DNA of 9,914 nucleotides from Chitinophagales bacterium (GTDB lineage Bacteria; Bacteroidota; Bacteroidia; Chitinophagales; BACL12), in the NCBI GenBank assembly GCA_014380545.1, contig JACMJP010000299.1, positions 1-9,914 on the forward strand, read 5' to 3'. Below the pieces are notes generated by a model. The model was not told the DNA's origin. It worked only from the letters and a program-made list of their open reading frames with translations, and searched no databases. Made by a program: the position numbers and the translations under genes. Below are positions 6,683-9,914 of the stretch, one piece after another (positions within the stretch are counted from its first letter, which is position 1; each line of letters starts with the position of its first letter).

Positions 6683-7963
6683 TCAATCTTTTAACGCAGG
6701 TAATATTTTTCCGCTTACTTCTCCAAACCCGATACGCACACCATCCTTCTCACTCCAGGCTTTCATAATTACCGTATCATAGTCATCAATGAATTTTCTT
6801 TCATTTCCGCTGCTCATAATTATAGGATTTGTTCCTCTCCATGTTAGTTCAAGCATACTGCCGAATGATGTTCGATCTTCACCACTAATTGTTCCGCTTG
6901 CATAAATATCAGCAGATCTTATATTACATCCGTTTATTGTTTGATGTGCAAGCTGCTGCGCCATGTTCCAGTATAAATATTTATAATTCGATTTACTAAC
7001 AACAGTTGTTTCTGCAAATTCAGGTTGTATTAAAACTTCAAGATTAATATCAATATTTTTTTTACCTGTGAATTTTAAATAATTCAAAACTTCGGGAATT
7101 TGTTTTTCTCCTTCACATCTGAAAGGTTCTAAAGCATCTAATGTTACAACCCAGGGAGAAATACTTGATGCGAAACTTTTGGATAAGAACGGTCCGAGCG
7201 GAACATATTCCCATCGTTGAATATCCCTTGCACTCCAGTCATTAAATATGACCATTCCGAAAATAAAATCATCTGCTTCTTCTGTTGTAATATGTAATCC
7301 CTGCATTTTTCCTTCATGTGTAATAAATGCCATCTCCAATTCGAAATCCAATTCTTTTGTTTCACTATATACCGGATCAGTTTGATCCTTTAAAACAATT
7401 TGCCCTTTCGGTCTTCTTATTTCTGTTCCGCTTACAACAATGCTTGAACATCTTCCATGATAACCAACAGGTAAATGTTTCCAGTTGGGTAATAATGGAT
7501 TATCAGGGCGAAACATTTTGCCGACATTAGTTGCATGTGCGATGCTTGAATAAAAATCTGTATAATCTCCTGGATTAATCGGCATCAACATTTCCACTTC
7601 ACTTTGTGGATGCAGAAATTTTTTATAAACATCTTTTCTGTTTTGCAATGTTTGATTTTCTTCTCTCAATAATAATGATACAGCAAAACGCAATGCTCTT
7701 GTTTTATATTTACCGAGTTTTATTAAGTCATTTAAAAAATAATTTTCAAATACCGAATCATCAATTAATAAAGCCCCAAAAAAATCTTCTTTCTGGCATT
7801 CGTATAAATCCAAAATAAAATCACCAATTGCAACACCTGCTCTTGGATGTTCATCTTCCAATTTAAAAATACCGAATGGTAAGTTTTGAATGGGGAAATC
7901 ACTTCCTTGCGCAACAGGAATCCAGCTTTTCAGTGAGGGATCATTCGTATCAATTATTTCCAT
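6683..7963 (-). CDS. fahA: fumarylacetoacetase (fumarylacetoacetate hydrolase)
   Basis: 426 residues, close to mammalian FAH (419). It splits 4-fumarylacetoacetate into fumarate and acetoacetate, the last step of tyrosine and homogentisate breakdown, in the cytoplasm, with a divalent metal. An N-terminal SH3-like domain (about 1-125) precedes the FAH catalytic fold. Active-site residues align with mouse FAH: Asp136 (126), His143 (133, in AHATNVGKMFR), Glu208 and Glu210 (199/201), Asp242 (233), Arg246 (237), Lys262 (253) and Thr358 (350). Signature blocks LPVGYHGR, NDWSARDIQRWEYVPLGPFL and NGCNIRSADIYASGTISG are intact. No homogentisate dioxygenase or HPPD gene is in the window, so the rest of the pathway must be elsewhere. 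The gene leads a likely two-gene unit with the FMN protein downstream and is divergent from the DUF456 gene. The ATG at 7963 is the only sensible start. Confidence 0.97.
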   Translation of the reverse strand: MEIIDTNDPSLKSWIPVAQGSDFPIQNLPFGIFKLEDEHPRAGVAIGDFILDLYECQKEDFFGALLIDDSVFENYFLNDLIKLGKYKTRALRFAVSLLLREENQTLQNRKDVYKKFLHPQSEVEMLMPINPGDYTDFYSSIAHATNVGKMFRPDNPLLPNWKHLPVGYHGRCSSIVVSGTEIRRPKGQIVLKDQTDPVYSETKELDFELEMAFITHEGKMQGLHITTEEADDFIFGMVIFNDWSARDIQRWEYVPLGPFLSKSFASSISPWVVTLDALEPFRCEGEKQIPEVLNYLKFTGKKNIDINLEVLIQPEFAETTVVSKSNYKYLYWNMAQQLAHQTINGCNIRSADIYASGTISGEDRTSFGSMLELTWRGTNPIIMSSGNERKFIDDYDTVIMKAWSEKDGVRIGFGEVSGKILPALKD

Positions 7964-7976
7964 AATTTATTTTTTG

Positions 7977-7984
7977 CAAAAATA
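7977..7984 (-). promoter_or_regulatory. candidate -7 element upstream of fumarylacetoacetase
   Basis: On the minus strand 7984 to 7977 reads TATTTTTG, an exact match to TAnnTTTG. It ends 13 bp from the ATG, which would leave a leader of only about 5-10 nt, and no -33 TTTG is found upstream; the 18-bp palindrome occupies that place. The match also sits in a low-complexity T/A stretch, so it may be chance. Confidence 0.25.
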
Positions 7985-7994
7985 AAACTTTTCA

Positions 7995-8012
7995 TCCCGA
8001 TAGCTATCGGGA
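7995..8012. repeat. perfect 18-bp palindrome in the fahA / DUF456 divergent gap
   Basis: TCCCGATAGCTATCGGGA is its own exact reverse complement (9-bp arms, no spacer) and is GC-richer than the surrounding AT-rich gap. It lies 31 bp from the fumarylacetoacetase start and 22 bp from the DUF456 start. It could be an operator for a dimeric regulator, a cruciform or transcript hairpin in a leader, or one copy of a dispersed palindromic repeat; I recall similar GATAGCTATC palindromes in Bacteroidota intergenic regions but cannot check. The presence of the palindrome is certain; its role is not. Confidence 0.9.
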
Positions 8013-8034
8013 CATTTCTTTTTAATTTTATGGT

Positions 8035-8514
8035 ATGGATTTATTTTTATTAATTACTGCAAGTATATGCATGCTGCTGGGTCTTGCCGGAAGTATATTG
8101 CCAATATTGCCGGGCCCACCAATTTGTTATGCGGGGTTTTTATTAGTACATTTTTCAAGTTATGCGCAATTCAGCAATTCATTTTTAATTATCTGGGCAC
8201 TTGTTGTAATTATTCTCGGCATTCTCGAATATTATATACCGACATGGGGAACAAAAAAATTTGGCGGAACAAAAGCAGGACAAAGAGGAAGTTTGATAGG
8301 TACGATTGCGGGTGTATTTTTCTTCCCGCCACTCGGATTAATTCTTGGGCCTTTTCTCGGAGCATATATTGGCGAATTGACACATGATAAAGATGATACA
8401 AAAAAAGCATTGCGCAGTGCCTGGGGAAGTTTTATTGGGTTTCTTGCAGGTACATTCATTAAATTAATTACCTCAGCAGTGATGATCTATTTTTTTGTAC
8501 GGGCTGTTATTTAA
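8035..8514 (+). CDS. DUF456 family integral membrane protein
   Basis: 159 residues, very hydrophobic, with about five membrane segments (roughly 3-26, 29-42, 49-68, 85-115 and 130-157). Family hallmarks are the LPILPGPP motif at 22-29, the loop GTKKFGGTKAGQRG (72-85), and the glycine-rich stretch FFPPLGLILGPFLGAYIGEL (96-115). These fit DUF456, a family of inner-membrane proteins of unknown biochemical function found widely in bacteria. The Gly-rich repeats suggest tight helix packing, but I infer no transport activity. The gene is divergent from fumarylacetoacetase, and its last 8 bp overlap the 3' end of the opposing glycosyltransferase gene. No Shine-Dalgarno is seen; an out-of-frame ATG at 8030 sits just before the chosen start. 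It follows the 18-bp palindrome by 22 bp, so that element could lie in its leader. Confidence 0.88.
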   Translation: MDLFLLITASICMLLGLAGSILPILPGPPICYAGFLLVHFSSYAQFSNSFLIIWALVVIILGILEYYIPTWGTKKFGGTKAGQRGSLIGTIAGVFFFPPLGLILGPFLGAYIGELTHDKDDTKKALRSAWGSFIGFLAGTFIKLITSAVMIYFFVRAVI

Positions 8515-9914
8515 TACTATATAATTTCCATCCGTCGCTAAATTCTTTGAGTACTTCAAGTTCATAGCTGGATTTCATATAATGATAATTTTTCATTGGG
8601 TTTAACTCAGCAAATTGTACGGCAAAGGCATCTTCATTAAACAGTAACAAAGAATTTGGTTTAATCGTATCGAACAATATACCGTACATGTCATAAAAAA
8701 TATAATCAATTTCATATGTATTTAATGCGCCATCAATAGAGAAAGTGTAAATATTTTTGCCGGGGTAATTTTTTAATTCTTCTGCAATAGCTTTTTCATT
8801 TTTATTTGCATGATAAATTGTTTGAAATGAATAAACAAAAAGAAACACCTGCAATGCAGCACTCAATGTTATTCCTAATATTTTCATCCATTGTGGAATT
8901 GTACAAAGTTGATAAAGCCGGCTAAATGCCGGATAAAACAAAATAAGGATCAGAGGAAATGTAAACAGGAGGTACCTATTGCTTTGATATGGATAACCGG
9001 CAGCAAATAAAGCATAGAGGATGATAATAGTAAGGCAGATTTGAATTTCTTTTTTTTGAAGATCAGATTTTCTCAGGAAAAAAATAAAAAGAATGCCGAT
9101 AAAGATAAACGCAGGATGAATAAAATTTTGAAAAGCAAAAATAATATTTGGGATATTGTAATGCTGCAGTCCGTCAAGATTGGAAAAATCTCTTTTAAAG
9201 AAATTTGAAAAACTCCATTGTTCAGGAACGTAGAAATATGCAAAGCCTGTTTTTGTTTCGCCAATATTCCAAAAAATAAACCTGTCTCTTAAAAAATATT
9301 CCGGGATAGAAATAAGGAGGAAAATAAATATTGGCACAAATAATAAAATAAACTTTTTGCTTTTTAGTATATGATATAAAATTATACAGGCAGGAATGAT
9401 CAGAACAACTACTGAAGCATAGCGTATGTAAATGCAACATGCCCCCGCTATTGAAAGCAATATTAAATTTTTTAAATGAAATGAAGTTAGGAATTTAAAT
9501 GTATGATACACGAAAATTAAATATGTTGCAATACACAACATATCACTCATTACTAAGATACCAAAACGAAGTACATAAGGTGACAGTATGAAGAATAAAA
9601 TAACAAACAGATCAACTTTAAACTCTGTATTATGAATTGAAGTTATAAGCTTTCTTAGATAAATACATGCAATAAACAACGACAACAAAGAAATTATCTG
9701 CATTGCAAAAATGTCAGCAGGAATAAGGAGTGAAAAAAGGAAACCTGCAAGACCATAACCAATTGGAAAAACTGAATACGGAATTACCATATCATTTGAG
9801 AAATAATTTTTAATCCCTCTTTCAATTTTTACGTACTCATAACCATCCTGTCCAAATAATCCATTGAAATCAAATATTAATCTTATGACCAAAAATGCCA
9901 CAACCAGAATAATA
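8507..9914 (-). CDS. GT-C type membrane glycosyltransferase-like protein, 5' end outside window
   Basis: The frame runs from the stop at 8507 to the right edge without a stop; a GTG at 9901 is probably an internal Val because the hydrophobic first helix continues upstream of it (IILVV). About 465 residues are visible, with ten or eleven membrane segments. Numbered from that GTG, the first outer loop has GQDGYEYVKI (Asp19), in the place of the acidic catalytic residue of PMT/ArnT-like enzymes. YIRYASVVVLIIP (158-170) and SNRYLLFTFPLILI (307-320) resemble conserved helices of that group. A soluble tail (about 365-464) follows the last helix. GT-C enzymes move sugars from polyprenyl-phosphate donors onto lipids or proteins on the outer face of the inner membrane; donor and acceptor are unknown here. 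A sugar-free membrane protein of similar topology is the alternative. Its 3' end overlaps the DUF456 gene by 8 bp. Confidence 0.78.
   Translation of the reverse strand, partial: IILVVAFLVIRLIFDFNGLFGQDGYEYVKIERGIKNYFSNDMVIPYSVFPIGYGLAGFLFSLLIPADIFAMQIISLLSLFIACIYLRKLITSIHNTEFKVDLFVILFFILSPYVLRFGILVMSDMLCIATYLIFVYHTFKFLTSFHLKNLILLSIAGACCIYIRYASVVVLIIPACIILYHILKSKKFILLFVPIFIFLLISIPEYFLRDRFIFWNIGETKTGFAYFYVPEQWSFSNFFKRDFSNLDGLQHYNIPNIIFAFQNFIHPAFIFIGILFIFFLRKSDLQKKEIQICLTIIILYALFAAGYPYQSNRYLLFTFPLILILFYPAFSRLYQLCTIPQWMKILGITLSAALQVFLFVYSFQTIYHANKNEKAIAEELKNYPGKNIYTFSIDGALNTYEIDYIFYDMYGILFDTIKPNSLLLFNEDAFAVQFAELNPMKNYHYMKSSYELEVLKEFSDGWKLYSIK

Noticed and set aside
7995..8012. The palindrome as a factor-independent terminator
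   Set aside because: It lies between two divergent gene starts, so no transcript is expected to end there; a T-rich stretch on the plus side alone is not enough.
9899..9901. GTG as the true start of the glycosyltransferase gene
   Set aside because: The frame stays open to the right edge and adds hydrophobic residues that complete the first membrane helix.
1..9914. CRISPR array, tRNA/rRNA, insertion sequence, phage or defence system
   Set aside because: No regularly spaced repeats, tRNA-like cloverleaf, transposase or integrase motifs, or defence-gene motifs were seen on either strand.

Overview
This AT-rich window looks like a piece of chromosome from a member of the Bacteroidota, probably close to Chitinophagaceae. 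Several things support this: an HtpG with Bacteroidota-style signature segments, a TPR-histidine kinase, a stand-alone carboxypeptidase-regulatory-like protein of the kind found at the N-terminus of TonB-dependent receptors, few or no Shine-Dalgarno sequences, and TAnnTTTG-type promoter elements. The family placement is an inference from remembered family features, not from a search.

Layout from left to right. (1) The 3' part of a ChrR-like anti-sigma factor or cupin protein (+), cut by the left edge. (2) A soluble TPR-histidine kinase (-), convergent with it. (3) htpG, the bacterial Hsp90 (+), divergent from the kinase across a 110-bp promoter region. (4) pdxH, pyridoxamine 5'-phosphate oxidase (-). 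(5) A small secreted carboxypeptidase-regulatory-like protein (+) with a GTG start. (6) and (7) A flavin-reductase-like FMN protein and fumarylacetoacetase (both -), the only co-directional pair and the only plausible operon. (8) A DUF456 membrane protein (+), divergent from fumarylacetoacetase across a 71-bp gap that holds a perfect 18-bp palindrome. (9) A GT-C type membrane glycosyltransferase (-), overlapping the DUF456 gene tail to tail by 8 bp and cut by the right edge.

Most neighbours lie on opposite strands, so nearly every gene is probably its own transcription unit. The genes do not form one pathway: chaperone, vitamin B6, tyrosine breakdown, envelope and signalling functions sit side by side. 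The one functional pairing is fumarylacetoacetase (last step of tyrosine/homogentisate breakdown) with the flavin-reductase-like protein just downstream. No intergenic stretch exceeds 110 bp. I see no tRNA, rRNA, CRISPR array, insertion sequence or phage gene. This is ordinary core-type sequence. The parts most worth a second look are the two divergent promoter regions (2347-2456 and 7964-8034), the altered cupin motif in the first gene, and the flavin-reductase-like protein.
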